Positions 27,388-39,272 are shown, counted from the stretch's first letter. The stretch: 64,000 nt of DNA from Variovorax paradoxus (GCF_022009635.1 NZ_CP091716.1:5167501-5231500); one strand, 5' to 3'. The notes: generated from the letters alone by a model not told the origin. Made by a program: numbers and translations.

Positions 27388-27858
27388 TCAGTCGTCGAGG
27401 GCCTTGTCCAGGGCGGCGGCCTTCTCCGGACCGACCGCTGCGCGGATCTTCGGCGCCAGCGCCGCCAGGTCGTCATAGCTGGTCGTGCCCTCGACCTGGA
27501 GGTTGAGCCGAAAGCCCATCAGCCCCAGGCTGCCGGTGAGCTGGGTGGCGATGGGATAGGCGTCCTTGTAGCGCTGCTGCTTGCTGCGGCCGGAGCCTCC
27601 GGCGGCCGGCTTGGGCTCCTCAACTGCGGGCGCGCCCGCGGCAACCGGCTCCACAGCCTTGCCACCGACAGGCGCCAGCACGCCGAGCGAGATCATCTGG
27701 TCGATGTCTTCCCGCGCAATGCCCATGCCCGCGGCAAGCACATCGTCGACCGAGCGCTTGCCGTCGAACAGGATGAACGCCGAGCGCTGGCGCGGCGACA
27801 GCGGGACCGAGCGGTCTTTAAGGGCTTGGTGGCCCGCTTCGGTCTTGAGAAGAATCAT
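27388..27858 (-). CDS. Hypothetical protein (Burkholderiales type)
   Basis: A 156-residue soluble protein. The first 60 residues (LSPRQRSAFILFDGKRSVDDVLAA, then REDIDQMISLGVLAP) resemble a small winged-helix or response-regulator-associated fold in which a helical unit ends in a short loop, while the middle is an Ala/Pro/Gly linker (residues 63-90) and the C-terminus is helical (QRYKDAYPIATQLTGSLGL onward). I do not recognise a named family. It stands alone between ppsA and the rpsF operon, same strand as both; the rpsF promoter starts within its downstream edge. Confidence 0.6.
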   Translation of the reverse strand: MILLKTEAGHQALKDRSVPLSPRQRSAFILFDGKRSVDDVLAAGMGIAREDIDQMISLGVLAPVGGKAVEPVAAGAPAVEEPKPAAGGSGRSKQQRYKDAYPIATQLTGSLGLMGFRLNLQVEGTTSYDDLAALAPKIRAAVGPEKAAALDKALDD

Positions 27859-27948
27859 GGTGGTCCCCGTTCCGGGATTCGCCCGTGAGTTCTCTCAAGT
27901 CTGGCATCAATTACGCAATTTGTTGCAGAAACGCGCCTGCGGCGCGGG

Positions 27949-27966
27949 AATCCCCCATGGGGGATT
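27949..27966. repeat. 18-base perfect palindrome downstream of ppsA
   Basis: AATCCCCC and GGGGGATT meet at a central AT, with GGA/TCC sequence continuing outward in slipped register. It lies between the ppsA stop and the next gene. There is no adjacent T-run, so it may be a processing hairpin or a protein-binding site. Confidence 0.5.
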
Positions 27967-27984
27967 TCCGCAATCCGCCGGGCT

Positions 27985-30378
<2,394 letters not shown>

Positions 30379-30555
30379 GGGGAAGCTCCAGAAGTTGAAA
30401 CCGGTGCTGCATGCAGACGGCGCGGCACGATCGTTGTCGTTGCTTTGGGTGCGGGCGCGGTGTGCATGGAAAGAATTGGGGGTGGGAAGCGGATTCCCGA
30501 TAATGGCCCGGATTGTAGGCGTGGCGAGGTTGCCCGCGCCGCAGGACAAGGCCGC

Positions 30556-31383
30556 ATGACCACGCATTCACGCACAGTTTTCTTCATTTCCGACGGCACC
30601 GGCATCACCGCCGAGACCTTCGGCAACGCCGTCCTGGCCCAGTTCGAGATGAAACCGCGCCACGTCCGGCTGCCTTTCACCGACACGGTCGACAAGGCCC
30701 ACCAGGCGGTGCGGCAGATCAACCACACCGCCGAACTCGAGGGCGTGCGCCCCATCGTCTTCACGACGCTGGCCAACATGGACGTGCTGGAAGTCATCGA
30801 AACCGGCTGCAAGGGCATGCTGCTGGACATGTTCGGCACCTTCGTGCGGCCGCTGGAAATCGAGCTGGGCGTGAAGTCCAACCACCGCATCGGCCGCTTC
30901 AGCGACGTCAGCAAGAGCAAGGAATACAACGACCGCATCGCCGCGATCGACTTCAGCCTGCAGCACGACGACGGCCAGAGCAACCGCGACCTCGAGGGCG
31001 CAGACGTGATCCTGGTGGGCGTGAGCCGCAGCGGCAAGACGCCGACTTCGCTCTACCTGGCGATGCAGCACGGCCTGAAGGCGGCCAACTACCCGCTGAT
31101 TCCGGAAGATTTCGACCGCCGCCAGCTGCCGCCGGCCCTGACGCCGCACCGCAAGAAGATCTTCGGCCTGACCATCCAGCCCGACCGTCTCAGCGAAATC
31201 CGCAACGAGCGCCGGCCGAATTCGCGCTACGCCAGCATCGAGAACTGCCGCCACGAAGTGAGCGAGGCCGAGGCGATGATGCGGCGCGCCGGCATCCGCT
31301 GGCTGTCGACCACCACCAAGTCGATCGAGGAAATCGCGACGACGATCCTCCAGGAGCTGCGGCCCGAGCGGCTGACGTACTGA
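30556..31383 (+). CDS. ppsR: PEP synthase regulatory protein (kinase/pyrophosphorylase, DUF299)
   Basis: A 275-residue member of the PSRP family: [17 protein letters not shown] at the start, [13 protein letters not shown], and P-loop [18 protein letters not shown] at about residue 150, then [16 protein letters not shown] and [12 protein letters not shown]. It inactivates PEP synthase by ADP-dependent phosphorylation of a Thr and reactivates it by Pi-dependent dephosphorylation. The start ATG at 30556 is the first in frame with the conserved N-terminus; the long open frame upstream runs antisense through ppsA. Divergent from ppsA with 177 bases between, which must hold both promoters. Confidence 0.96.
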   Translation: MTTHSRTVFFISDGTGITAETFGNAVLAQFEMKPRHVRLPFTDTVDKAHQAVRQINHTAELEGVRPIVFTTLANMDVLEVIETGCKGMLLDMFGTFVRPLEIELGVKSNHRIGRFSDVSKSKEYNDRIAAIDFSLQHDDGQSNRDLEGADVILVGVSRSGKTPTSLYLAMQHGLKAANYPLIPEDFDRRQLPPALTPHRKKIFGLTIQPDRLSEIRNERRPNSRYASIENCRHEVSEAEAMMRRAGIRWLSTTTKSIEEIATTILQELRPERLTY

Positions 31384-31407
31384 ATCCGCTATCTTTTGGA
31401 TAGCAGA

Positions 31408-31433
31408 AAGCGCCCGGCGCCCGGGCGTTTCTT
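31408..31433 (+). terminator. Probable terminator between ppsR and hmuV
   Basis: CGCCCG pairs with CGGGCG, extended by AAAG/TTTC, and is followed by TTTCTT on the plus strand. The two genes converge here. A smaller GCTATC/GATAGC hairpin lies just before it. Confidence 0.55.
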
Positions 31434-32239
31434 CAGCCGAACAGGTACTGGACCGTGCCGTCGGCGCTCGTCACCGGCTGGCAGGGCGTGCCCCACACCG
31501 CCTCGATCAGCGCCGGCTCCAGCACCTCGGCCGTGGCGCCCTGCAGCAGCCCGCCTGAAGCGCCGCCCAGCACCACTACCTCGTCGGCATAGCGGCGGGC
31601 AAGGTTCAGGTCGTGCAGCACGGCCACCACGCCCACGCCCCGCCCGGCCCAGGCGCGCAGCAGGCGCATGGCCGAATGCTGGTGCGCCAGGTCGAGCGCC
31701 GCGGTGGGCTCGTCGAGCAGCAGCCAGCGGCTTGCACCGTCGGGCCGCGGGTGCCACAGCTGGGCGAGCGCCCGCGCCATATGGGCCCGGGCTTTTTCGC
31801 CGCCCGACAGCGTGTTGAGAATGCGCGGCGCCAGCGCCAACACGTCGGTGAGCGCCATCGCCTCGGCAATGATCGCGTCCTCGTCGTGCCCCGGCGCGCG
31901 GCGGTGCGGATAGCGCCCCAGCGCGACGATTTCCTGCGCCGTGAAGTCGAAGGCCACCGCGCTTTCCTGCGGCATCAGTGCCCGGCGCAAGGCCAGCGCC
32001 GGCATGCCGTGGGCGTCGAGCGGCCGGCCGTCGAGCATGACCCGGCCCTGCGTCGGCACGCGCTGCCCGGCCAGCACCGAGAGCAAGGTCGATTTGCCCG
32101 CGCCGTTCGGGCCGAGGATGGCCGTCACCCGCCCCGGCGCCAGCGTGACCGAGGCGTTGGCCAGCAGCGTCTTCGTACCGATGCGGACTTCGACGTCCTG
32201 GCAGCTCAGCGGCATCGGATCCCGTTCCGCGCCGCTCAT
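31433..32239 (-). CDS. hmuV: Heme ABC transporter ATP-binding protein HmuV
   Basis: A 268-residue ABC ATPase with Walker A LGPNGAGKSTLL, Q-loop, signature LSGGEKARAHMARALAQL, Walker B WLLLDEPTAALDLAHQ and the H-loop VVAVLHDLNLARRYAD. It fits the heme/iron-siderophore importer subfamily (GRYPHR, LPLD positions). It energises heme import with HmuU and HmuT. The start is ATG at 32239, overlapping the hmuU stop (ATGA). It is the last gene of hmuRSTUV. Confidence 0.95.
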   Translation of the reverse strand: MSGAERDPMPLSCQDVEVRIGTKTLLANASVTLAPGRVTAILGPNGAGKSTLLSVLAGQRVPTQGRVMLDGRPLDAHGMPALALRRALMPQESAVAFDFTAQEIVALGRYPHRRAPGHDEDAIIAEAMALTDVLALAPRILNTLSGGEKARAHMARALAQLWHPRPDGASRWLLLDEPTAALDLAHQHSAMRLLRAWAGRGVGVVAVLHDLNLARRYADEVVVLGGASGGLLQGATAEVLEPALIEAVWGTPCQPVTSADGTVQYLFG

Positions 32240-33270
32240 ATGCGCCCCTTGAAGTGCCGCAGCATCCACAGGAACATCGGCACGCCGATGAACGCGGTGA
32301 GCACGCCCAGCGGCAGTTCCGCAGGCGCCATCACCGTGCGAGCCACAGTATCGGCGGCCAGCACCAGCGCGGCGCCCAGCAGCGCGGACGCGGGCAGCAC
32401 CACGCGGTGGTCGGGCCCCGCCACCATCCGCACCCAGTGCGGCGCGATCAGCCCGATGAAGCCGATGATCCCGGTCGTCGCCGTGACCGCCCCCACGGCA
32501 ACGGCCGTGACCACGATGGCGCGCCGCTTGGTGCGCTCCACGTCCACGCCCAGCAGCGCCGCCTGCGCCTCGCCCAGCGCGATGGCGTTCAGCGGCGCGG
32601 CCAGCGACCGCGCCGCCACGCAGGCCAGCGCCACGGCGGCGGCCACCAGCAGCACCGCGCTCCAGCGCGCGCCACCCAGGCTGCCGAGCAGCCAGAACTG
32701 CAGGCTGCGCAGCTGCTCGTCGGTCGCCATCACGCTCAGGAAGCCGAGCCCCGCGCCGGCCAGTGCATTGACCGCGATGCCCGCGAGCAGCATCAGCGCC
32801 ATGCGCGTGCCGCCCTCGCTGCGCGACAGGCCGTAGATCAGCAGAGTCACCGACAGCCCGCCGCCGAAGGCCATGAGCACCAGCGTCCAGCTGCCGAGCG
32901 TGCGCGGCAGCACCGGCCAGAACCAGGCGCCCAGCACGATCGTGACGCCCGCCGCCAGCGCGGCGCCGCTGCTGATGCCCACCAGCCCCGGGTCGGCCAG
33001 CGGATTGCGGAAAAGCCCCTGCATCAGCGTGCCCGCCATGCCGAGCCCGGCACCGGCGGCCACGCCGAGCACGAGACGCGGCAAGCGGATGTTGAGGAAC
33101 ACCAGGTGCTCGGGCGACTTGTCGGCGCCCTGCCCCAGCGTCATCAGCACGTTCCAGAGTTGGGAAAGGCTGATGGCATACGCGCCCGACACCGCGCCCG
33201 CCACGAAGGCGGCGACGAGCAACAGCGCGCTGCCGCCCAGCACGGCCCGGGCCGAGAAGCGCTGCGTCAT
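32236..33270 (-). CDS. hmuU: Heme ABC transporter permease HmuU (FecCD family)
   Basis: A 344-residue FecCD-type permease with about ten hydrophobic segments and the conserved stretches LRLPRLVLGVAAGAGLGMAGTLMQGLFRNPLADPG, LLAGIAVNALAGAGLGFLS and FIGLIAPHWVRM near the C-terminus, the ATPase contact. It is the inner-membrane channel for heme delivered by HmuT. Both ends overlap neighbours as ATGA (hmuT at 33267-33270 and hmuV at 32236-32239), showing translational coupling and probably equal expression. Confidence 0.96.
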   Translation of the reverse strand: MTQRFSARAVLGGSALLLVAAFVAGAVSGAYAISLSQLWNVLMTLGQGADKSPEHLVFLNIRLPRLVLGVAAGAGLGMAGTLMQGLFRNPLADPGLVGISSGAALAAGVTIVLGAWFWPVLPRTLGSWTLVLMAFGGGLSVTLLIYGLSRSEGGTRMALMLLAGIAVNALAGAGLGFLSVMATDEQLRSLQFWLLGSLGGARWSAVLLVAAAVALACVAARSLAAPLNAIALGEAQAALLGVDVERTKRRAIVVTAVAVGAVTATTGIIGFIGLIAPHWVRMVAGPDHRVVLPASALLGAALVLAADTVARTVMAPAELPLGVLTAFIGVPMFLWMLRHFKGRI

Positions 33271-34166
33271 GCCACGGAGGCCAGGAATTTCTCGTGCAAT
33301 TCAGCGACGGCCGCCGGCGTGCGCGGGCCGAAGCCCAGCAGCAGCAAGGCGTCCTGCATGATCAGGCTGCGCTTCTTGAAGGCCGGCGTGAGCGCGAGTT
33401 CGGGGCGCTGCCAGAACTTGTCGACGCCGCCGTGGGCCTCGATGCTCTGGGTGCTGGTGAGGATGATGTCGGGCGCGGCGCTGGCCATGGCTTCGGCCGT
33501 CATCGGCCGATAGCCGGAGAAACCGCCGAGCGCGTTGACACCGCCCGCGTAGCCGATCATCGAATGCGCGGCGGTCTTCTCGCCCGAGACCTGCGGGCTG
33601 GCACTGTGCGACAGCACGAACAGCACGCGCGGCTTGCGCCCCTTGGCGCCGGCAACGCGCTGCTGCACCTGGCTCCACTCGGCGTCGAGCTTCGCCTGCA
33701 GTTCGCGCGCCTGCGCTTCGCGCGCGGCGGCGCGGCCCACGGCCTGCACCTTGCGCTGCACTTCGCCCCAGCTGTGGTCGGCTTCGATGATCTCCACCTT
33801 GACGCCGGCGCTGCGGATCTGGTCGAGCACCACCGTCGGGCCCGATTCGTTGGTGGCGATGATCGCGTCGGGCTTCAGCGAGAGCAGCCCTTCCGCCGAC
33901 AGCTGGCGCATGTAGCCGACCTTGGGCGTGGCTTGCGCGGCGGCCGGGTAGAGGCTGGTGGTGTCGGTGCCGACAAGCTGCGCCTCGGCGCCCAGCAGGT
34001 AGACCACCTCGGTGATCGCTCCGCTGACGGTCACGAGCCTGGGCAGCTTGGCCGCGCCCTGTGCGAACGCCGGCAGCGCGGCGGCGCCGAGGGCCGTGGC
34101 CGAGAGCAGGCGCAGTACGTCGCGGCGCTGCGGAAAGCGGGCGTTCATGTGCTGGAACCCGGTCAT
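33267..34166 (-). CDS. hmuT: Heme ABC transporter substrate-binding protein HmuT
   Basis: A 299-residue periplasmic binding protein of cluster A with a Tat- or Sec-type signal peptide (PQRRDVLRLLSATALGAAALPAFAQG; the double Arg hints at Tat). The mature part has the heme-binder pattern: LPRLVTVSGAITEVVYLLG, LVGTDTTSLYPAAA with the conserved Tyr, VGYMRQLSAEGLLSLKPDAIIA and a C-terminal GFGPRTPAAVAELHE. I start at the ATG at 34166, which overlaps the hmuS stop as ATGA; a second ATG at 34148 would also give the signal peptide. Confidence 0.93.
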   Translation of the reverse strand: MTGFQHMNARFPQRRDVLRLLSATALGAAALPAFAQGAAKLPRLVTVSGAITEVVYLLGAEAQLVGTDTTSLYPAAAQATPKVGYMRQLSAEGLLSLKPDAIIATNESGPTVVLDQIRSAGVKVEIIEADHSWGEVQRKVQAVGRAAAREAQARELQAKLDAEWSQVQQRVAGAKGRKPRVLFVLSHSASPQVSGEKTAAHSMIGYAGGVNALGGFSGYRPMTAEAMASAAPDIILTSTQSIEAHGGVDKFWQRPELALTPAFKKRSLIMQDALLLLGFGPRTPAAVAELHEKFLASVA

Positions 34167-35263
34167 GGCTGCTGGGCGGCAGGTTGCAGGCGCGGCAGTT
34201 CGCTCACGATGCGGCGCCACTCTTCGCGCTCCGGCACGCCGGGCTTGCGCGCGCCGAAGAACATCGCCATCAGTTCGCCACTGCCATCAAAGGCTTCGAC
34301 GGAAGTCACGATGCCGTCGCTGGTCGGCTTCTCGACGATCCAGACGCTGGCGATGCGGTCTTCACGCAGATGCAGGTTGAAGCCGGGATCGAGCACGTTG
34401 AGCCAGCGGATGGGCGGTGCGTTTTCGTCGGCGCCGCGCATTTCGAGCGGCTCGATGCGCACCACCGGCCCGGAGTGGATCTGGATGCAGCCCGGGCTGC
34501 CGACGAACACCATGATGGGCGTGCCGTCGAACGAGGCTTCCTGCAGCAGCTCGCGCACCGCGCTCGGTTCGGCGCGTTGCGTGAACTCGCCTTCGGTCAG
34601 GCGAAAGCTCTGCTGGCGCTCGACCTTGAACTTGTTCAGCAGGCCGAAGAACTCGTGCGTGTCCTGCATTGCACGCCACGCGTCAGACAGGCCGCCGACG
34701 TCGATGGCGCTGTCTTCGAGCGGCGCGGCCTTGGCCTCGGCGGGCACGAAGGCCACCGGCTCGTCTGGCGCGGTGAAGCTGGCGACCACGGACTGGAAAG
34801 CATCGCGGTCGGTCGCATCGCGCGCGAAGATCTTGTGCACGGCCACGCCCTGCGCATCGAAGAACTGCAGGCTCAGCGAAGGCGGCACGCCCGCATTGGC
34901 GGCCGCCTCGCTCACCGCGAAGCCCGCGTGCCAACGACTGAAGAAAAGCCGCAGGTCGATGGCCTCGCCCAGCGCGAGCCCCATCGCCTCGCTGCCAGAG
35001 ACTTTCTCGTAGACACCGGTCTTCTCGTGCACCGTGGTCTCGTTGCGCGTGAGCGCGAGCACGGGACCGCACAGCTCCAGGGCCTGCAGCAGTTCGACCC
35101 AAGGGCCGCGCAGGCGCGTGGCGCTCAAGGCCTTGTCGTGCGCGCCCGTGTGGGCGGCCACGGCCGCGCCCTCGGGCAGGCCCATGGCCGCGGCGGCGTC
35201 CTTGTGGCGCATGCCCTTGGCGCGCAGGCTGGCGAAACGTTCTCGGATGTCTTGTGCGTTCAT
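34163..35263 (-). CDS. hmuS: Heme-degrading/heme-binding factor HmuS
   Basis: A 366-residue protein of the HemS/HmuS/ChuX-fold family made of two similar halves: the first with ALTRNETTVHEKTGVYEKV (residues about 70-90, containing a heme-contact His), the second starting near AWRAMQDTHEFFGLLNKF and containing IQIHSGPVVRIEP. It receives heme in the cytoplasm and passes it on or degrades it. It follows hmuR by 37 bases and overlaps hmuT by four. Its length is near the family norm (about 345-355). Confidence 0.93.
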   Translation of the reverse strand: MNAQDIRERFASLRAKGMRHKDAAAAMGLPEGAAVAAHTGAHDKALSATRLRGPWVELLQALELCGPVLALTRNETTVHEKTGVYEKVSGSEAMGLALGEAIDLRLFFSRWHAGFAVSEAAANAGVPPSLSLQFFDAQGVAVHKIFARDATDRDAFQSVVASFTAPDEPVAFVPAEAKAAPLEDSAIDVGGLSDAWRAMQDTHEFFGLLNKFKVERQQSFRLTEGEFTQRAEPSAVRELLQEASFDGTPIMVFVGSPGCIQIHSGPVVRIEPLEMRGADENAPPIRWLNVLDPGFNLHLREDRIASVWIVEKPTSDGIVTSVEAFDGSGELMAMFFGARKPGVPEREEWRRIVSELPRLQPAAQQP

Positions 35264-35300
35264 CGGGTTTTCCTGTTGTCGAAAGGCTGATGCGGTGTGC

Positions 35301-37514
35301 TCAGAAGTCCGCCACGAGCGACACGTTGAAGCTGCGGCCGGGCTGGGTGTAGGCGTCGCGGATGGTCGAGGTGGAGGTCAGGCCGCGCACGTCGCTCCAC
35401 ATCCAGTAGCGCTTGTTCGTGAGGTTCGTGACCGACGCGTTCAGGCGCAGGTCCTTGCGGATGCGCCACTGCGCGCTCACGTCGAAGGTGGTGGCCGCCG
35501 GCGTCTGGAACTGGGTGCCGGTCGTGACCTCGGTGGGGTCGATGTCGGACCACTTCTTGCGCGAATGATTCACCGCGTCGAGGCGCACCATCCACACCGG
35601 CGCCTGGTACTTGATGCCGATGGCGGCCTTGCTCGGGTCGATGGAATTCAGCGGCCGGTTGTTGGTGCGGTCGCGGCCACGGGTCTGGCCGTAGGCGAAG
35701 GGCACGGAGAAGCCGTTGCCGTTGTCGGTGAAGTCGAGCTCGCCCTTGATCTCGAAACCGCTGATGCGCGCGCGGCCGATGTTCACCGACTGGAAGGTCG
35801 CCGGGTTGGTACGCGAGCCGAACACGCCGCCGACCTGGCGGTCGTTCTCGATCAGGTCCTTGTAGTCGCCGGTGAACGCGGCCACGTCATAGCTCAGCAC
35901 GCCGGTGCGCCCGCGCATGCCGAGTTCGATGTTCTGGCTCTTCTCGGGCTTGAGATTCGGGTTGGGAATCGTCTTGTAGCCGGAGATCACGTTCTCGAAG
36001 AAGTTGTTGACCTGGAAGGCGTTGGGCGCCTTGAAGCCCGAGGCGTAGTTGCCGTAGATGCTCCACTGCGGCGTGGCGCGGAACAGCACACCCAGCTTGG
36101 GCGACACGGCCGAGCCCGACAGCGACACGGCCTGCGCACCGAAGCCGGCCTGCTTCGCGTCGAGCGAGAAGCGGTCGAAGCGGATGCCGGGCGTGATGCT
36201 CCAGCGGTCGTGGATGAACTCGTCCTGCACGTAGAACGCGGACGAGGTCTCGCGCGTGTCGGGGAAGCGCTTGAGCGGATAGGTCTCGCCGGCCGGCGGC
36301 ACCAGGCCGGTCTGCAGGTTCTCGACGTTGGTGCGGGTGTAGTCGAAGCCGTAGGTGATCTTCTGCGCCCAGTCCCCCATGCGCACCGTCTTGTCGGCCT
36401 GCAGGCCGAACTGCCAGGTGGCCTCGTCGTAGGTGACGTCGCGCGTGCGGTCGGCGGCCGTGTAGCGGTCTTCATAGATGAACTCGCGCGACTTCGCCTT
36501 CTGGTAGCTCACCACCGCGAGCAGGCTGTCGGCCACGGCGGAATCGATGCGCAGGCGGCCGTCGTAGGTGAAGCGGTCGCGCTGCAGGTCGCTCTTGGCG
36601 TTCAGGCCGATGACCGATGTCGAGGCGTATGGCGGCTTCGAGAGGCCCGAGAGCAGGTCGTAGCGGCTGGTCTTGTCGATGTGCTCGAAGGTGAAGCCGT
36701 GGCGCTGGTCGGCGTTGGGCGTGAGGATGACCTTGGCCAACAGGGCCTTGTTCCGGTCGCGCTGCGGATTGGGCGTGGTGCGGTCGGCATTGGCGGCGTT
36801 GTTGGTGCCCATGTTTTCCAGCGCGCTGGCACGGCCCATGTTGGCCGAGATGAGCCACTGCATGGTGTCGTTGGCCTTGCCCGCCAGCGTGACGCCGCCA
36901 TGCGTGCCGTTGTCGTCGCCGCTGTAGCCGATGTTGGCGCTGCCGCCGAAGGTCTTGCCGTCGCGCAGGTAGGACGACGGGTCGCGCGTGATGAAGTTCA
37001 CCAGGCCCGCAAGGCCGTCGGAACCGTACAGCGCGGAGGCCGGGCCCTTGATGATCTCGATGCGCTCGACCAGGCTGATGTCGAAGTAGTCGCGGCCGAA
37101 GGCGTTGGCGCTGAAGACGTAGCTGCGCGGTGTGCGGATGCCGTCGGTCAGCAGCAGCACCCGGTTGCCGTCGAGGCCCCGGATGTTGAAGCCGGCGTTG
37201 CCGTCGCGGCCGGTGTTGCCCTGCGCCAGGCCGAAGCGCGCGGGCGCCCGCTTGACCGACACGTTGGGCAGGTCGCGCACCGCGTCGCGGATGTCGGTGA
37301 TCTGCTTGGACTCGATGTCGTCGCGGCTGATGACCTCGGTGCTGACAGGCAGGTCGTCACGCGACTGCTCGGAGCGCGAGCCGCTCACCACCACTTCGTT
37401 GAGCGCCGCCACGCGCTGGGCCCACGAAGGCGCGGCAAGGCCGAGGCCCGAGGCGATCAGGCAGGGCAGGAGAGCGAGGCGATGGGAACGGCGGAGGTTG
37501 GTTTTTGCGGCCAC
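35301..37514 (-). CDS. hmuR: TonB-dependent heme/hemoglobin outer membrane receptor HmuR
   Basis: A 737-residue TonB-dependent receptor of the TonB-hemoglobin/heme subfamily. It has a signal peptide (to about PSWAQ), a TonB-box-like ALNEVVVSG, a plug domain (DLPVSTEVISRDDIESKQ, NVSVKRAPARFGL, NIRGLDGNRVLLLTDGIRTP and IEIIKGPASALYGSDGLAG) and a 22-strand barrel ending in the aromatic VSLVADF. It imports heme across the outer membrane using TonB energy. The likely start is GTG at 37514. A Fur box sits in its promoter and a strong hairpin lies directly before the start codon (see separate entries). First gene of hmuRSTUV. Confidence 0.95.
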   Translation of the reverse strand: MAAKTNLRRSHRLALLPCLIASGLGLAAPSWAQRVAALNEVVVSGSRSEQSRDDLPVSTEVISRDDIESKQITDIRDAVRDLPNVSVKRAPARFGLAQGNTGRDGNAGFNIRGLDGNRVLLLTDGIRTPRSYVFSANAFGRDYFDISLVERIEIIKGPASALYGSDGLAGLVNFITRDPSSYLRDGKTFGGSANIGYSGDDNGTHGGVTLAGKANDTMQWLISANMGRASALENMGTNNAANADRTTPNPQRDRNKALLAKVILTPNADQRHGFTFEHIDKTSRYDLLSGLSKPPYASTSVIGLNAKSDLQRDRFTYDGRLRIDSAVADSLLAVVSYQKAKSREFIYEDRYTAADRTRDVTYDEATWQFGLQADKTVRMGDWAQKITYGFDYTRTNVENLQTGLVPPAGETYPLKRFPDTRETSSAFYVQDEFIHDRWSITPGIRFDRFSLDAKQAGFGAQAVSLSGSAVSPKLGVLFRATPQWSIYGNYASGFKAPNAFQVNNFFENVISGYKTIPNPNLKPEKSQNIELGMRGRTGVLSYDVAAFTGDYKDLIENDRQVGGVFGSRTNPATFQSVNIGRARISGFEIKGELDFTDNGNGFSVPFAYGQTRGRDRTNNRPLNSIDPSKAAIGIKYQAPVWMVRLDAVNHSRKKWSDIDPTEVTTGTQFQTPAATTFDVSAQWRIRKDLRLNASVTNLTNKRYWMWSDVRGLTSTSTIRDAYTQPGRSFNVSLVADF

Positions 37515-37519
37515 GAAAA

Positions 37520-37556
37520 AGGTCCAGAAACAGTTGAAAAACTGCTTGCTGGACCT
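37520..37556 (-). promoter_or_regulatory. Hairpin in the hmuR leader, directly before the start codon
   Basis: On the mRNA AGGTCCAG (37549-37556) pairs with CTGGACCT (37520-37527), with an inner CAGTT/AACTG helix. The outer stem is followed by a short T-run and then, within six bases, the GTG start codon. It could act as an attenuator or hide the ribosome-binding site, and is a candidate target for a heme-uptake regulator such as HemP. Confidence 0.6.
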
Positions 37557-37631
37557 CGGGACGCAGGCAACCCTGCACGGACGATCTGGCTGGCAATGAG
37601 GGGCCCCAGCGCTGTAGGACCCAAGCCCGTT

Positions 37632-37661
37632 ATTTTATGAGAATAATTCTCAACTAAACAA
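37632..37661 (-). promoter_or_regulatory. hmuR promoter with Fur box between -35 and -10
   Basis: On the minus strand TTGTTT (37656-37661) and TAAAAT (37632-37637) are 18 bases apart. The spacer and part of the -10 contain TGAGAAT-A-ATTCTCA (37638-37652), a perfect 7-1-7 inverted repeat matching 12 of 14 positions of the Fur consensus TGATAAT-N-ATTATCA. Iron-loaded Fur bound here would block RNA polymerase. Confidence 0.85.
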
Positions 37662-37673
37662 CCAAATGCTTAC

Positions 37674-39230
37674 TTATGCTGGGGCCGAAGTGCGGATCAG
37701 GTGGTCAAAAGCACCCAGCGCCGCCTTCGCGCCGTCGCCCGCCGCGATGATGATCTGCTTGAACGGCACCGTGGTGGCGTCGCCTGCCGCGAACACGCCG
37801 GGCACCGACGTCTGGCCGCGTGCGTCGACAATGATTTCTCCGTGCTTCGACAGCTCGACCGTGCCCTTGAGCCAGTCGGTGTTGGGCACGAGGCCGATCT
37901 GGATGAACACGCCTTCGAGCTCCACCGTCTTCAGTTCGCCCGTCGCGCGGTCCTTGAAGACCAAGCCGTTGACCTTCTGGTCGCCGGTGATCTCGGTGGT
38001 CTGCGCATTGGTGAAGATGTCGACGTTCTTCAGGCTCTTGAGCTTGCGCTGCAGCACGGCGTCGGCGCGCAGTTGCGTGTCGAACTCGATCAGCGTGACA
38101 TGGCCCACGATGCCGGCCAGGTCGATGGCCGCCTCGACGCCCGAGTTGCCGCCGCCGATCACCGCGACGCGCTTGCCCTTGAACAGCGGGCCGTCGCAGT
38201 GCGGGCAGTAGGCCACGCCCTTGTTCTTGAACTCGTGCTCGCCGGGCACGTTGATGTTGCGCCAGCGAGCGCCAGTCGAAATGATCACCGTCTTACTCTT
38301 GAGCGAGGCGCCGCTTTCGAGCTGCACTTCGATCAGGTCCTGGCCCGGCACCAGCGCCTTGGCGCGCTGCAGGTTCATGATGTCGACGTCGTAGTCGCGC
38401 ACATGCTCTTCTAGGGCGTGGGCGAACTTCGGCCCTTCGGTTTCCTTGATCGAGATGAAGTTCTCGATGCCCATGGTGTCGAGCACCTGGCCGCCGAAGC
38501 GCTCCGAGGCCACGCCGGTGCGGATGCCCTTGCGCGCGGCGTACACGGCTGCCGCGGCGCCAGCGGGGCCGCCGCCGACGATCAGCACGTCGAATGCATC
38601 CTTGCCGGCGATCTTCTTGGCTTCGCGCTCGACGCCGCTGTTGTCGATCTTGGCGAGGATTTCTTCCAGGCTCATGCGGCCCTGGCCGAATTCGGTGCCG
38701 TTCAGGAACACGGTCGGCACGGCCATGATCTGGCGTTCCTTGACTTCGTCCTGGAAGGTGCCGCCTTCGATCATGGTGGCGCGGATGCGCGGGTTCTGCA
38801 CCGCCATCAGGTTCAGCGCCTGGACCACGTCGGGGCAGTTGTGGCAGGTGAGCGAGACGTAGATTTCGAACTCGAAATCGCCGTCGAGCGCCTTGATCTG
38901 GTCGAGCACGGCCTGCTCGACCTTCGGGGGATAGCCGCCGATCTGCAGCAGCGCGAGGATCAGCGACGTGAATTCATGGCCCATGGGCAGGCCGGCAAAG
39001 CGCGGGCCGTGGTTTTCGCTCGGGCGATTGACCGAGAACGAGGGCTTGCGATGGTTGTCGTCGCGGCTTTCGGTCAGCTTGACCAGCGGGGACGATTCGG
39101 CCACGTCCTTCAGCAGCGACAACACTTCGCCCGAGGCCTTGCTGTCGTCGAGCGAGGCGACGATCTCGATCGGCTGCGTGGCGCGTTCGAGGTAACTCTT
39201 CAATTGGGCTTTGGTGTTTGCGTCGAGCAT
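37674..39230 (-). CDS. ahpF: Alkyl hydroperoxide reductase subunit F
   Basis: A 518-residue flavoprotein disulfide reductase. The N-terminal third is a tandem thioredoxin-like domain with redox motif [10 protein letters not shown] (about residue 128). The C-terminal part is thioredoxin-reductase-like: FAD site [19 protein letters not shown], redox motif [19 protein letters not shown] site [20 protein letters not shown], and [13 protein letters not shown]. It passes electrons from NADH to AhpC. It follows ahpC on the same strand 89 bases later, with an intervening terminator that may let AhpC be made in excess. An OxyR-type site lies upstream of ahpC. Confidence 0.97.
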   Translation of the reverse strand: MLDANTKAQLKSYLERATQPIEIVASLDDSKASGEVLSLLKDVAESSPLVKLTESRDDNHRKPSFSVNRPSENHGPRFAGLPMGHEFTSLILALLQIGGYPPKVEQAVLDQIKALDGDFEFEIYVSLTCHNCPDVVQALNLMAVQNPRIRATMIEGGTFQDEVKERQIMAVPTVFLNGTEFGQGRMSLEEILAKIDNSGVEREAKKIAGKDAFDVLIVGGGPAGAAAAVYAARKGIRTGVASERFGGQVLDTMGIENFISIKETEGPKFAHALEEHVRDYDVDIMNLQRAKALVPGQDLIEVQLESGASLKSKTVIISTGARWRNINVPGEHEFKNKGVAYCPHCDGPLFKGKRVAVIGGGNSGVEAAIDLAGIVGHVTLIEFDTQLRADAVLQRKLKSLKNVDIFTNAQTTEITGDQKVNGLVFKDRATGELKTVELEGVFIQIGLVPNTDWLKGTVELSKHGEIIVDARGQTSVPGVFAAGDATTVPFKQIIIAAGDGAKAALGAFDHLIRTSAPA

Positions 39231-39272
39231 GAGGGACTCTCTTTCGATAACTGGAAACTATCAACTGGGGAC

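Noticed and set aside
39247..39261. A second OxyR-like site before ahpF (ATAA-N7-CTAT)
   Set aside because: Only one half is present and the next tetrad is absent, so it is too weak to call.
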